From Aquila chrysaetos chrysaetos (lineage: Eukaryota > Chordata > Aves > Accipitriformes > Accipitridae): a stretch of 64,000 bases of DNA. The translations under genes were made by a program, and so were the position numbers. The stretch covers positions 59,937,204-60,001,203 of the forward strand of contig NC_044006.1 of assembly GCF_900496995.4 (NCBI RefSeq). The letters are read 5' to 3'. Within the stretch, counting starts at the first letter, position 1; each line of letters starts with the position of its first letter. The notes below the pieces were generated by a model. The model was not told where the DNA came from and ran no database searches. It saw nothing but the letters and a program-made list of their open reading frames with translations. This document shows, one piece after another, positions 12,697 through 26,100 of the stretch.

Positions 12697-13070
12697 CACA
12701 ACGCCGCGGCCTCCACTGCTCCGCGCCGCCGCGCTGCTCCCGCCTCGCCCGGCCATCTTCCTGCGCGCCCGCCCGAGGGGCTGCGGCGCGGCGCGGCGGG
12801 GCGGGGACGGCCGGGGGAGCGGGGCTGGAGCCGTGCCGCGGGCCGGGCTGCGCCCGCAGCTGCTCCCCGGCGGGCGGCGGCGGGGGAAGGTGCCGAGGAG
12901 CCTGGCGCCCGCCGGGCTGTGGGGTGCCGAGGGGGCCGGCCCGGGGGCCTGGCGCTGCACCCCTCTGCTTGGGGCCGGTCCCCCCGCCTCCCTGGGGAAC
13001 AGAGCCTGCGGTGTGCCCGCCGGCGCCCGGGGCTCACCAGACAGGCACTCATCAGCTTTTCTTATGCCGT
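11900..13070 (-). promoter_or_regulatory. CpG island promoter of PRTFDC1
   Basis: Base composition changes abruptly from AT-rich flanks to a GC-rich block dense in CpG from about 12.0 to 13.06 kb. Exon 1 of PRTFDC1 lies in it on the minus strand, so transcription initiates in the part above 12756. I see no TATA box close to the start codon, as expected for a CpG-island promoter. Long open frames on both strands here are a by-product of the lack of AT-rich stop codons. An ATG at 12584 on the plus strand has a good context (GCAGCGATGGCGG) but opens a low-complexity Arg/Gly-rich frame and is not taken as a gene. Confidence 0.85.
12697..12756 (-). CDS. PRTFDC1: PRTFDC1 exon 1, first coding exon with start codon
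   Basis: Inside a CpG island the minus strand has an ATG at 12756-12754 followed by 20 codons reading MAGRGGSSAAARSSGGRGVV. A donor GTAAAT follows directly and leaves phase 0, which joins correctly to ISDN of exon 2. Human PRTFDC1 begins MAGSS and ends exon 1 with GRGVV, so both ends match while the Ser/Ala/Gly-rich middle is divergent. The start is the first ATG that keeps this alignment. Together exons 1-3 make 351 nt, exactly 117 codons. The exon is short and very GC-rich, so it is easily missed by gene finders. The alternative donor at about 12176 on the same strand (GGGAAG|GTGCGT) does not give the conserved GVV end and was not used. Confidence 0.92.
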
Positions 13071-14928
13071 GACAAGACAGGCTTAGTTGCTAAAGGTCTC
13101 TAAAGAGGAGAGGAAATCCGGAGTGTAACGCGTAAGCTAAACTGTATGGAGAGGCACGGGTGGGATAGGTGTTCAGAAAGCACTGCGCGGGGCACAGCGG
13201 TGTCTGCCGGCGGGTTAGCCTTGCCCACGAAGTGGGATACGAGGTGGAAGCAGCTACAGGCGTAGGTACGGCTTGAAGAAGCCAGCACTAGTGACAGACT
13301 GGCAGGATGGTGGAAAGGTTTGGACAGAGCTAGGTAAGAGGCCAGGGCTGAATAAAAGAGTGGATAAGATTGAGCGGCTGTGGGTTAAACTGACATTTTA
13401 ACAGGTTTTTGCTTATACTCTAGGGAGAAAAAAGGATGCCAGAAAGCAAACTTGTAATAGTCCATTAATCTTGCTTTTCATCCTTGCTGACTTCTGAACT
13501 GGTGCTCCTTCTTCCCCACCACTGTGTACATGCTGGAGCAAGCCATGTCTTCCTAATGCCTTCAGCCTGCCGCCATGTTGCTCATGCGGTTTGGCCAGTA
13601 GAAGGAAAACAGATCAGGAACCGTGCAGCCTTCTGCCATCCCCCATCCATTTCTGTTAAAATTATTATTATTTTGCTTTCACAGCCTCACAGATGAGAAG
13701 GAGCTTGTTTCTTCTCTTGGGTTGCTCTTACCATTGTCTACCTTTACATTCCCATACAAGAAGTTCAAATTTGGACTTGCTCTATTCTTTTTGTATCCTA
13801 TCTTTTGGGAAAAATGCTAACAGCCTCTCAGTCCACTGCGGGTAAAATTGCAGCTTTTCACTTTCTTAAAAGTGAAAGTTGGTTATGATTTCTGGTATTT
13901 ATCTGTTAAATATACAACTGATAGAATTCTGCCTTTCTTATACTAGATATTATTAAAGGAAGAAAAAGTTGCCGGGCGTAATGAAATATGCTTAGTGATA
14001 CCTGAGGGGCTCTTACCGATACAGTAGGAAGACACTTCCATTTGGTGCACTACTTTTCTAGAATGTAGTCATTGAGACTTGTAGGCCACAAGTCATAAGA
14101 TGAATCCAGAGAACACTATGGGTATGTCTACACTCGGAGTTTGGTGTCCAGTGTGGGCTGGTTTTTAGGTGCATCCTGTTAGTGCACTTACATTAGAACT
14201 GATAGGACAATTAATAGCTTAGGACTCTGGTGTTAAGAAGGCTTCTACAAATGAATCACCAGTTAAAGTCTGGCTAAGTACTGGCTAAGTACTAAAGCAA
14301 CTGAAAATTATCTTGTGATAAACGCTTTGTTTCTTATATGAAGACAGATTTGTTTGCTATTTGGTGGCTTAAGGAACTACTCTTAGAAGAACTATCACAA
14401 TTGACAACATGTCTGAAAGAACAGAAGACCAGGTTCGCAAAATGACAGAGGCCAACTCCAGAATATATCTGCCTCGGAAGTGATGCCTGTATATAAAGAC
14501 TGAGGTATGCTGGAAAAAATAGTTCCTGTTCACAGTGCTTTAAAATAAACTTAATAAAAAGTAGTGAATTTGATAAACAGCATATACAGACTTGTACAAA
14601 CCTACATAAAGTAAATAAAAATATTTTTGTAAAATATATAGATTTTCATAATGGGCAAAATCCCTAAATATTTTTGCATTTCAATTGCATGTCAACATTT
14701 CATATAACTATTGAGAAAGATAGTCTAATGTTTCATCTAAACTTCAGGATTAAATGCGTCTGATTTGTATCCACTATCACTTTTCAAGATTTGAAGATTC
14801 TCCTTGCTTGGAGGTGGGCAAGAACCCCTTCTAAAGCCACATTCACCCTAAAGCTAATGCAATCTGCTTCAGTTACTGCCACGTTACAGATAAAGCTGCT
14901 GTTGCATAAATATCACAGAACTGGGCTC

Positions 14929-15036
14929 TATAGTTCTGAAGCTGTTTGGATTACAGCTAGAAACTCAAATTAATTTTGCCACTATAGTTCTGAAGCTGTT
15001 TGGATTACAGCTAGAAACTCAAATTAATTTTGCCAC
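14929..15036 (+). repeat. Exact tandem duplication, 2 x 54 bp
   Basis: The 54-bp unit starting TATAGTTCTGAAGCTG and ending AATTTTGCCAC occurs at 14929-14982 and again directly at 14983-15036 with no difference that I can find. Identity across both copies suggests a recent slippage or unequal-exchange event, or an assembly artefact. Confidence 0.95.
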
Positions 15037-17773
15037 GGCTGTATGAGTACTGGTTTCTTCTACCTTTTGGACTAGTTGGGTTACTATTACAGAGTTTTCT
15101 GTCTTTTTTAACCACATTCTTTATCAAACCACTGCAATACAAGAGATTGTTCTAACTACACCACAGACAGAAGCTTAACAATTTGAAAAAGATTAACATG
15201 AACAAGATACTAAAAAATAAATTCCCCTGGCATTGTGCTGAAAAACTTAAGCAGGAAATGTTTGTTCTTCCTGTCAAGGTTGGATGACTGCATTTTATCA
15301 AGTCTTCCTTTTGGTATTCTTCTCTTCCAACAATTTTACAGGGCTCACTTAAGAAGTGTAATGAAGTGTCATGTCTTGCTAATAACAATAAATAAGAATA
15401 TGGAAATGAAAAACTAGATAAATTTAGCTGGGGTACAGTTTGAAGGGTAGTGCTGCTATCAGCAGCCACCGGTCCAATCCACAAAGTCGCTCTTCTCCAT
15501 GTCAGATTGTTTTATTGGCATAAAATGTAATAAATTTTTTAAATTTTGTTGCAAATGAGACAAATTTATGGTTCTGTAAACCCACAGAATTAAGAGAAAC
15601 CAGAATTAATGAGGTTCTTTGTGCATGATGGAAATAAAACTGCTAAGGATTTTGCTATGGAAGTATAAGTACTTACTGAATGTTTACATTGTTTTTTTAC
15701 AGTATGAACTGGTGTAGAATGAATGAATTTACAGTAGATTTTCAAAACATTTTTTAATTAGGGACAAAGTATGATTATTTAAAACATGGTATTAGGGCCT
15801 TAACTGTGAAAAAGACTGTAAGCATTCTGAAGAATGCTTCTATTATCTTTGTTTAGCTGTTTGTTTATAAACTAAAAATAGGAGGAAAAGAATAAACACT
15901 TTTAGATATACAACCATAGGAAATGATCAAAGGGGGAAAGAACAAAAAGAAAATAGCGTAGATCATACTAACAAGTAGGTCTGAACACATAGCCAAAAGA
16001 CATAAAGGAGCAGATGGAAGAAGTGACACACAGAGAAACAAAGCAGAGTTAAGGCTTATATGCAAATCCCTTTTGAATGTATTTATATCTTGGGCCTGTA
16101 TAGACCAAACTTTATAATTTCAGTTACACATCTTTTCCTTTCTTACCTTGTTACTAATAAAAGCAGGACATGCAGTATCCACCCTTTCACAACCCTAACG
16201 TAAAGAAATATTAAAAATAGAAGGTTGGGGGCAGGGATATATCAAGAAAGCAGTCCAAGACAAACATCATGGAGTTACCTATTGGCCTTTGCAACTCCAT
16301 TATGTATTCTCTTCCCAAGAAGTTAAACATTTGACAACTCACTTTAATATGTAAACACCAAAAATAGACAAGAAAAGCATGAAAATCCTGAATATTTCAA
16401 GAGGTATGGCTTACCTAGATAGAAGCTTGCCAATTAGGGGATGAGGCAAGAGCTCTTATTCTGGTTCTGCCTGTTGCTGCAGCTGTTATATGAACAGCAG
16501 AACTGTAAACAATCTTATCAAGCATAAACCTGCTTTTCTTAGTGGTTACAGGGTAAGCGACCCCCCCCCCAGTTGTTGCAGAGAAAGACGTTTTTGGGTA
16601 AAATGATCATTGAAGAGAATATAAAAAACAAAAGTCTAGCATATACAGTACTTCAGGGCATGTTGAAAGCAATTCTAAATTGCTTTCATATCCAGTTTTA
16701 ATATATTCCAGAATTTTGAGTTCTTTTGCATTACCTGAGGCAGTTACCCAGTCCATAGGGTGACTGCTGAAGATGCTGAGTGCAGCAGAACATATTTGCC
16801 AGACAGTGTTACAGACATCTGGGAGAACATGAACCAGTATTTCAAACTGTTCCTCTACATTCAAGAACCTAGGGAGACTGTAGGAAAAGCTGTCCAATTA
16901 GGCAGGGCTAGGTAGCATCCTACCATGTACAGTAGTATAGATGCCATACTTCCCCTTTGTGACTACTATACTACAGTAGGAGATGAGGTGGCACTGCAAG
17001 CTGGAATCTAGCTTCTGTCCACCTTCAATTTCAGCAGAATTAGCACGTTGAGGAATTGGAAAGTTCAACTTTAAAGCAATTGCAGCATCTAAGATCCACA
17101 AGGGAAGCTCAGAGCATTTAGCTATCACAATTAACCTGTACTGAGTCTATGACACTGACTTAGGCTTTGAAAATTAACTACAATAACCAATATCAGGAAA
17201 ATGGCTAAAAGCTACCATTCAAGATGTTAGTCTGTTTTTTAATTTTTTATGACCTTTAAATCAGTGTTAGGCACTGCTTGACAGAATTCTGGGCTTTGAC
17301 TTATTTGGTCTATGATAAACATCTTTAATACAAAACTACAATTTTGTTTGTTATTAATCTCACTGTGCCAGACTAGAGCAGCGAGGGCTTCACTTTGCAA
17401 TTTCCTGGCTCCTGAAGATACTCTTCCTGCTTTTCAGGTTCGTGTTACTAATACAGAGTTCTTTATAGCTGAAAAAAATACAAACAAAAATTTCCTCTTG
17501 TCCTTTAATACTAGAATAAACTTTATTTCCCTCATAATACTATGCAAATATTTCCTCTAACCAGCTATTTAGAAGCATTGATGTTGGAATGGTAAAGCAT
17601 TATTTTTAAGAAATGCTGCTTACATCATATCCTATGACAAATTCATCACGCACAGCCATGAAAACTAGTCAGGGAATTGTAAATATATAGTGGGTCACAC
17701 CCAATATAATGAATTTAACTGTTAAGAGCTTGTTTTCTTTTGAAAGGAGGTTGTTCAGTTGGCTTCATCCCTC

Positions 17774-17794
17774 TTTTTTTTTTTTTTTTTTTTT
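17774..17794 (+). repeat. Poly(T) run (21 T)
   Basis: A homopolymer of 21 T followed by AATAAA. It may be an A-tail of a minus-strand retroposed sequence, but no flanking element is recognisable. Confidence 0.85.
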
Positions 17795-20700
17795 AATAAA
17801 CTACAGCAAATTTGGGAAAATCTGCAAAACAAAAGAATTCCAAGTGTTTTAAACAAGTAAACGAATAACAGTTTAAGGTTGTTTTTTTTCTCTCTCCAAA
17901 ATAGCTCAGTTGTCTTTGATGTAATTTTGTATACTTCACAGCTTGCCTAGAATAAACAGTGCAGTAACAAAAGTGTATTGAAAAGCAGAATCTGGTCCAG
18001 CAAGTTCTCCTATAGCGTAGGCACACTAAATGTTCATGGCCAGCCAACCCCTGAGCTCTGTTGCTGCACAGAATGACCCACTCCCTAAGGGTGCTGGAAT
18101 GCTGGATTTAGACGATTGCTAATTTTATTGTTTGTGTAAAAGACAGACCATTCTTCCTGAGCAAACAGCAAAATGTGGTTGTTTCTTCATTGTGCAGTGC
18201 TTGGGGCCACATGTTGAACACTACTGAATTTTTTTCCTCTGAAGAGAGAATTATTACATTGCTTCCTCAGCTTTAATACGACCCTCGAAGCAATATGGGA
18301 ACAGTTCTAGAGGTACTTGTCTATCTTTACAGCAGCTCTGGGAATTAGAGGATTGAGTCACCTGAAATTTCCATATGGGGCTCTCACCTAGCAAGAGTAA
18401 TTTAAACATTATTTTCATTAATTTTGAGTGACCAGTTTGAGACAATAGCTTTCAAACTATTATATAGTGCTGTCTAGGTTCAAAGCATAGCTTCTAACTT
18501 TAGGCACATATATCCTGTATTTAAAACATATGGGCTCAAATCACAGAATTCAGGAACCTCAAAAATGAGAAATGCAGTATTAATGGCTACCAGTGAAAAA
18601 GCCAGGTATAAGTCATTTACAGTTGCATTTCAAAAACATTCTATGACAAAGATATGAATAAATCATATTGCTCTAGGGAATAAGTTAAGTGCTTTACATT
18701 TCATTTCTCTTCCTTCAGCTCCTACTTTCCAGTTGCTGAAACAAATGAGATGAGGGTTCTTGGAAAACAGATCCTTTTAGTAAACAACTTGAATCTGTTC
18801 CCTTTATTGCATGGTCTTAATTCATCCCCCAGATGATCATATTTAATATTATTATAAGCACGTAGAAGCTCTACTTACAGACAAAAACTTTATTGTGTCA
18901 GACACTAAGCAAAGAGAGAAAAAGATGATCCACACAACAGATAACTTACAATCTAAGCCTAAGACAAGAAATGACTGGCTACAGTGCCAGGGGAGTTCAA
19001 GGAAACTGCACAGGTCAGCAAGATAAGCCCTAATCTCAGCTCACCAGCAGCTCAGCTGTTGTTAAATTCTTGGTGGGCACCATTGCAAAGAACATTCGAG
19101 GAAGGATTTGAAGACAAAGTTATTCCAGTGTTTGCATGTTTGTGTGAATTTCTCCATGCTGTGGAGTCAATGTGGAGGCAGGCATGGAATAACGAATTAA
19201 CAACACAGGCTAGTACTGTAACTGAACAGGAGTTCATCCTCATAGCAGCATCAAGAAGACCAGCTGACATGAATGTAGTCTACTCTTTGGCTATGCCTGC
19301 TTGTCTACAACCATTTGTTGGAGGTACAGTCTAGAAGAAAAAATGAAGTGTGTTTTTTATAATGTGGTGAAATGGAAGTCACATTTACTTCAGCACCCTT
19401 TAAACAGTAAAGCAAAAAACACAAACAAGAAACTCAGCTCACCTTGGATTCCTACGGTAATGCCACTGCTTAGCCTGGAGGATGAAAATCCTGAATTTAC
19501 TCACATTTTATTTACATAACATTACATAACAAAAAGGACCTGGAGCCAGATCGAGACAGAATGAAAAAAAAATACAATCTAGGCATTCAGCAGTCAAGTA
19601 TACATCACTACCTTGGATGCCCACTCATGGGGAGAAATGGCCAGTCCTCCTTAGCTTGGTCAGGCTCAATACGCCTCTAGTTACTGGGGTGGATGGTCCC
19701 AATCAGCTGCAGGGCTCAGCAGCTGGCTTCCTTGACTATGGGAAATGTCAGGCAACCTTAATAATAGGTTTTGCCACCTGTCTCTCCTGTAATTATATTA
19801 TTAATAAACATCATAAAGCCGAAGATGAAAGCATTGACTAGGACTAGCATTTATCTAGGACTCCCATTAATCTGCATATATGTGAAATTTTCTTATCTGA
19901 AAGATGTCTGCCTTCATTAGGGCTGAAATTGTTAGATATGTTCTTTTCCCTGAAACATACCCCAGTGAAAGGACTAGATTTTAGCTTTGTGGCAGAGCGA
20001 TCACAGCAGCAGTTTGTGATACCAGTTTTTCACAAAAATATACAAAGGGCCAGAACATACCCTCCTACAATAAAACCCACATGCAGAGACTGAGTAAAAT
20101 TAAATCAGTGAGGAATTTATCCCATATTATTTCTCCCACAGAATTTTGCCCTTACTGTTTCGTGAGGGGAATGAGGTTACCCCTCTGCAAGGAAGATTTT
20201 GAGGAACTGTCCCAGACTTAGTCCCCAGGAATTCATGTATAGTCCAAGAAACCACTGTGCCTTGAGACCAGCCACATGGAGCCCATATGCTCCTGTCAGA
20301 TCTGATGCTTGCTCGAGGCAGCTCTATTGGAGCCATAGGATCAGGAACTCCCTGTGTTTGTGATGATGCCATATCTGATCCCATCCTTCCTGGATATAAA
20401 TAGTTCCATTCTGAAGAACAGCCAGTGAGATATTTATCATAATTTCATGTTGCTATTTTTAAAAAATAGATACACAGTTTTGTCATGCACAACTTCCAAC
20501 AGGAAATATCTTCAGTTTGTGGCAACATAACTCTTATTGACCAACACAGCATTCATATCCCGTTTAGCATGTGTTTTGTGATGGTTATCCAATTTAATAT
20601 GGACCATTTAAAAATACCAGTTTGATAATTATGAAGTACTAGAAGCATTTTGTTGATTTTCTTTCTCATTATTTCATTGATTATCAGTAATTGACTAGTG

Positions 20701-22792
20701 AATTTAGAGAACGTTTCAACTGGTAGTGCTACTTTTTAGCCTGTGGACAGACTTGTTTCTGTTAATATTTAATATCTTTTATGAAGGAACAATTCTATCA
20801 GAACAATTGAGTTTACTCACCTTTTTGCTTTAGTTATACTGATGTTACGTATTAGTTGATTCATGAACGTTACACCTTCAATTATTGGCATTTCCTGAAC
20901 ATATACAGAGTTACATTCTTCAGATTCTGTAAATTTTGTCAAACTTCCCAGAGAGAGTTAAAGGGTAAGAATGTTATCCTTCTGTGTGTATTTTCAATGG
21001 TTTTCATTATAATATATTTTTTCCATAATCGGAAGTGTTGGTAGGTTGCATGGAATACACATCAAAATAGATGGCAGGAGTTATAACCTCCCCACAGGGT
21101 GACAGAAGCTATTCACACGTATCAAGAGGGGAACATCCTGTGTGGCAGCAACTACCTGCAAAACACTATATGAGGTTTATGCAAAAAAACCCCCACAGTA
21201 CTGTTGAAAGAAACTAGTGACAGCCCACTCAGCTACAGAAGTGCACTGGCTTTAGTCTCTCCTCCTGTTAAGCAGGAATACTTTTTGCATCCCTTCCTGT
21301 TCACTTCCTAACTTCCCAATAATATACTAATATCCTTCTGACATTTTTAAAAAGCAGTCTTTATTACTGGTGAATGATGAATGTTTCCAAGTGTGGCCTA
21401 GTTGCTTGTCCCAAATTTTGGGATAGGCCATCACCTACTTTGCATTTCCATAAAGTTAGCACTGATGATAAATGGAAGAACCAAATCCAGATCCTCAACC
21501 TAACTCAGCCAAATCATCTATGAGTAACTAAAAGCTGAGAGTGAGGCAGTGGGAATGCATGCTGTTTTGGAGTAAAATCTAGCTTTTTAAGCCACAAGAA
21601 ACAGCCATGTTTGATTATATTGCATTTCTTAAGAAAGGCATCTTGTACTTCACTAGGAGATAATGTGACATGTTATTAAGTGCTTATAATTGGTGTGGTT
21701 TTGTTAAAATATACAGTATAAGTCATTCTTTTGAGTAAACAATAAATGAATCCATATTTTACAAAACCACAGCTTTCCTCGAGCTTATATCTTTCAAAAA
21801 TAAACATGATTGCTTAACAGTAAGTTACAAAGAACAAAATACACATTCCTGCTCACCCACACTTTCCTAGTGCATGTCATAGAGAAGTTTAAGATGCACA
21901 AGAAATATAGCCTAGAATCACTGTGAAGTCTTCAAAGCCATTCCCTGACAAATTTATGAAAGGAATTTAATGTACGTGAAAATTTGGCTTTTAATAGTTC
22001 ATTTGAGTTTTTTTTACTTCATCCTGTGCTGATGTCAGATACTATGATGTCACAACAGCTGCTGGTGGTAATGATTGATACCATACAGAAAAAGCTGTGT
22101 TCTGAAGCAAAGGTTAAGCAGTAGGAAAGAAAAACAATTTTTCTTTTTATGCAAATAATTGCACTATAGTATGCTGATATAATTTCTGCCTAGGTCTTGA
22201 CTCACATGCTAGTATATTGCTTTCATTCTAACATTACACACATAATAGCAATCAAAACACATTTTTCTACTTTAGTGGTAGATTTACTATAGTATTACCA
22301 AATTATTTATGCATAAACACACACAGCAAGCGACATGTGGTATCTGTATTGCGTGAAGTCTATATTATTATGGGCTTCCACCATAAAAACTGGTTTTGGT
22401 AACAAAAAAATGAGTACACAAAATGTTATGCAGAAGCCAAGCTGTTTAGAAATACAACCACTCAAGCTTTTAAGTAAAGCACAACAGCTCTTTAATAACT
22501 AGTCCAGAAGCCATCCCACCCTGAAGTTATATTTACCAGGCTGTTTCAGCAGCCAATTATTTCACTTTGTTTTGGCTATGCAAGGAAACAAGTGCTCCAA
22601 ACATATGAAACTATTTTTTATGCTTTTTCTATGATGTTTATAGAAATCTTAGTAGTTTAATAATTAGAAAGAATAATAGATTAAATTAATGTTTTTATAC
22701 TCAAAGTTTAACTAAGAATTTTATTTCAAAATGTTTTGTGAATTATACAGATGAGAGCTATACGCAACAACTTTTCTAAGAAGCTACATACT

Positions 22793-22798
22793 TTTATT
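22793..22798 (-). terminator. Candidate ENKUR poly(A) signal AATAAA
   Basis: The plus-strand TTTATT here is AATAAA on the minus strand, about 130 nt after the ENKUR stop codon, so the 3' UTR would be short. Another AATAAA occurs about 75 nt further downstream in transcription, near 22716-22721. Confidence 0.6.
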
Positions 22799-22926
22799 AG
22801 TTGAATATTTCCTTCTGAATAGTTGGCGGTGTCAATTTCTTCTCAGGATTTAGGGGGGCACTTCTTGGAGATGTAGAGATAGAGAAAAAGAAAAGGAGGA
22901 AAGAGGCAATATTTGAAAAACAGTCC

Positions 22927-23100
22927 TTACTCATTTGCAATGTAGATAACTTTGTGCTTCTCAATTACTTCTATGTCATGCTCCAGTTGTTTCATCTGTG
23001 ATTCCAGCTTTTCTTTATATATCTTCTTGGGTATGGTGTCTATTTCTACCGAAAGACCCTGAAATTCACGATACACTTCTTCCCAGTTCTTTTTCAGCCC
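22927..23100 (-). CDS. ENKUR: ENKUR exon 5 (enkurin), terminal coding exon
   Basis: The minus strand reads GLKKNWEEVYREFQGLSVEI, then DTIPKKIYKEKLESQMKQLE, then HDIEVIEKHKVIYIANE and a TAA stop at 22929-22927. This closely follows the human enkurin C-terminus (GLKKNWEEVHKEFQSLS... EHDIGIIEKHKIIYIANNA). The exon is residues 200-256 and forms the helical end of the Enkurin domain, with the heptad-like pattern of a coiled coil. The acceptor is CACTAG and the exon begins in phase 0. With the other four exons it gives 256 residues, the length I know for human enkurin. Confidence 0.96.
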   Translation of the reverse strand, partial: GLKKNWEEVYREFQGLSVEIDTIPKKIYKEKLESQMKQLEHDIEVIEKHKVIYIANE

Positions 23101-26100
23101 CTAGTGCCATTACAAGAAAAGGAAATACATGAGGAAAACTTACTTCATTAAGAACAATATGCATATAAACTACCTAGGGTTTTTTGTTAATATTTCATTT
23201 GATGAGTGTCACTGCAATGTTAAAATAATAGATAAATATATGGATAATGTTTAATCATCTTAATTGGACCAAATTAATTAAATGCTTAAAAGTCAAAGTG
23301 GTTGCAACAGAAATAATTTTGACTCATTCTGATGCAATATAAGGAATGGTCTTTACAAAACTCTGTGCCTTGGAGAGAAAAAATTACAGTCTTTAAGAGG
23401 CAACAAAACAATAATTAAACTAGCCAATGAAGGACGAGCTACAAAAATATTAAACTGAAAAAAAGTATGTCAATGTGACTAACAGTCAACTCTGTAGCCT
23501 ACCAGGAACTCAAGGAACTCTGTACACTTAATTTCCAGTCCTCAGTATCTTCAAGAAAAACTGCACAAGGTAAATGAAGAGTGACTCTTCCTTACTCTAT
23601 ATAAGAGACTTTCTGTGCTTTCAATGATCTACAGGTAGGCAACTGTGACTGCTCCATTGTATCTAATGCTAATATGCTCACTGAGGAACTACTATGATTC
23701 ATAAAAGCTGCCTCAAAACTCTTATCACTCAAATGTCTTCTTTTCTCCAAAATGCAACAGGAATTATCTTACAAACTGTACTACAGAAACCACTTCCCTA
23801 TAAACAGCAACCTAGCTACCACAGATATCACCACCTCATACACAGTGGTGTTACCTACCTTAAGTAATCACAAGAGCACCAATACTTGGAACTCCAGCCA
23901 AAATTCAGCAGCATTTTAGTTCATCTCACAACCAGCTTCACTTTCTGTAATTGAGACTTTGCTCAGACCATGGACACCAAACTGATCCCACAATATTTTA
24001 ACTTCTACAAACTACTTTGAAAAAATTATAAATAATTGCATTCCTTTCCTAATCTACATTTACAATAACATCTGTAGGCAACTTATTTATCATTTGGACT
24101 AAAAAACCTAGCTGTTACTGACCCTATCAACAATAATTTCAGTAACTGCTACCTCTCTTGAATGCTGTTATGCAAAGAATTACCTTACTAGATAAAAAGA
24201 ACTGTATCTTCCATATATAAAAGCCCAAGACTAAAACCCTGCCTAAAAAAACCCATGCAATCATCTGAAACATACTCATGAACTTGTTAATTCAACATCA
24301 GAGACAAACTTTTATCCACCAATATAAGCTGAATGGAACCAGACTGTGGTAGAAAAATAAAATTTTTCTTTACATCTTCACAATTACTGCAACAATTGCT
24401 CTTACTTTCTCTCCTCAAGAGGATAATCAAAATCTACACATCCTATACATGCATATATGAGGATTTAGTAGAGTTTGTTCAGTGCATCAAATGTCCTCAT
24501 GAAACCTATATGGGTGAACTTAATAATCACACCTACTACAAGGAACTCATACAGCTATCAGTAAATAATACAATATGGCTATCAGTGAGAAAACACTTTT
24601 CCAAAATGTTTTTGGCTCTCAGTTCTGTTTCCTTAGAGGAGATCACAAAGTATCTTCAAAAATGAACTGAAGTTACTCTCTTGGGAACTAAAGTTTTCAA
24701 CTCTGCTTCATAACTAAAACCAGATTCAACTGACATACTGATTTTATGGCATGCTGTGATTTCCAACCTCATGTCCTTCTTTGCTATTATTAAACACCTT
24801 TTCTCCCAGACTGGCTAATTGATTAACATACTGAAGTTAAATTTAAAGGAATTACCTTAGCACATATTTAGCTTTGAAGATTGTTGCTTCTATTTCAGAA
24901 CTCAAGGACTCTTGTGCTAAAAAACTTGTCTGATTTTGTCTACTGTATGAATTGATTTAACAGAAAAAAATTACCTCTCCCTGCCAATACTAAGAAAAAC
25001 ATACTTTTTAATATGAACTAATATTTTACTGATTCAAAACAGTGTATTTATTGCATAGCAATTTGTGCTTTTTGCATATTCATATTAAGCATCTAAGTGT
25101 TGTCCATAAAGGTTATTCCAAAAATCTTCATATACCAATATCTACATAAATTTAAAAACCCTACCTCAACATGTGAAACTTAGAGCAACAAGGCTATTTA
25201 TTTACTGTCTTGTAATGCTACTTGTCTTTGCAATCCAAGGCTGTAAAGTACTTAAATAAAGCTCCTAGTCTACCAGGCATCAGGTACAGTTTACAAATAT
25301 ATACTCATGAAAATAAATACCGTATTTCCAAAACTTTCATAGAAGAGTCATTCATAGCTTCTTTTAAATAATTCTTTGTGTACATTAGTAAAAACTAGTT
25401 TGGAAATCACTTAAAACAGTGAATTTTAAAACACATTAGAGCATGCACTCATCACAATTTACTCTATCCCTACAGAGTGGAGAGACCAAAAGCAGACCAT
25501 GACTCCCCTCCATAAAAGTCTCCCTCAGAGCTCCTCCAACAGCAATGTAATATGCTGACCATTACTGCTTTGGGCTAGATCACAAACTGAATATCTCACT
25601 CTATATAAGGAATTCTAATACATACTGGATCAGTGAGAAATATGTACTGCATTTATCAACACTCTCTTTTATTCTCATAAAATCCCAACCAAAGTAAGCA
25701 CAATGGAGAGTTCAAAAAATGTTGGCAGAAATTATTTCCCTTTATTTTTGTAAGTTCATGAGGCTTGATTTTGTTCTCAGACATCTATTGCCACGTATTC
25801 TTTCAAATCAGATAGTGCACATGTGTTCACTAGCAATGTCAATTATTTTATAAGACAGGAATTCCCATATGTCTACAGCTGAGCACTGGGTAGAAGCCAC
25901 ATACCCTGGGGACACTAATTCCTCCTGACAATATAACTGTATAAATAATCTGACCCATGAAAGAGCAAACTTTTTTGAAAAAATTAAAAGAAAATACTGA
26001 GTTAATAAAAACAATCCAAAAACTTTTTAATTAAAAAATATTTCAGTACACTCTTCTATTTGAAAAATACAGAACATAATTTTAATAAAACTAAATGCAG

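Larger units (their letters stand above)
12757..22792. other. Intergenic region between PRTFDC1 and ENKUR
   Basis: After the CpG island this 9.7-kb stretch is AT-rich, and I could not assign any exon. It holds a 12-bp direct duplication at about 14271-14294, the 54-bp tandem duplication at 14929-15036, a C10 run at 16561-16570 and a T21 run at 17774-17794. Open frames here are short and have no recognisable motifs. A promoter-proximal transcript divergent from PRTFDC1 could begin in the island, but nothing in the sequence proves it. Confidence 0.7.

Noticed and set aside
12153..13103. Several long open frames on both strands at 12.15-13.1 kb, including a good-context ATG at 12584
   Set aside because: They are by-products of the GC-rich CpG island: low-complexity Arg/Gly/Pro/Ala sequence, overlapping on opposite strands, without motifs. 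Only the 60-nt PRTFDC1 exon 1 is supported.
24333..24665. 110-codon frame in ENKUR intron 4
   Set aside because: It lies in the G-poor block, where stop codons are depleted in some frames. It has no motif and no splice context.
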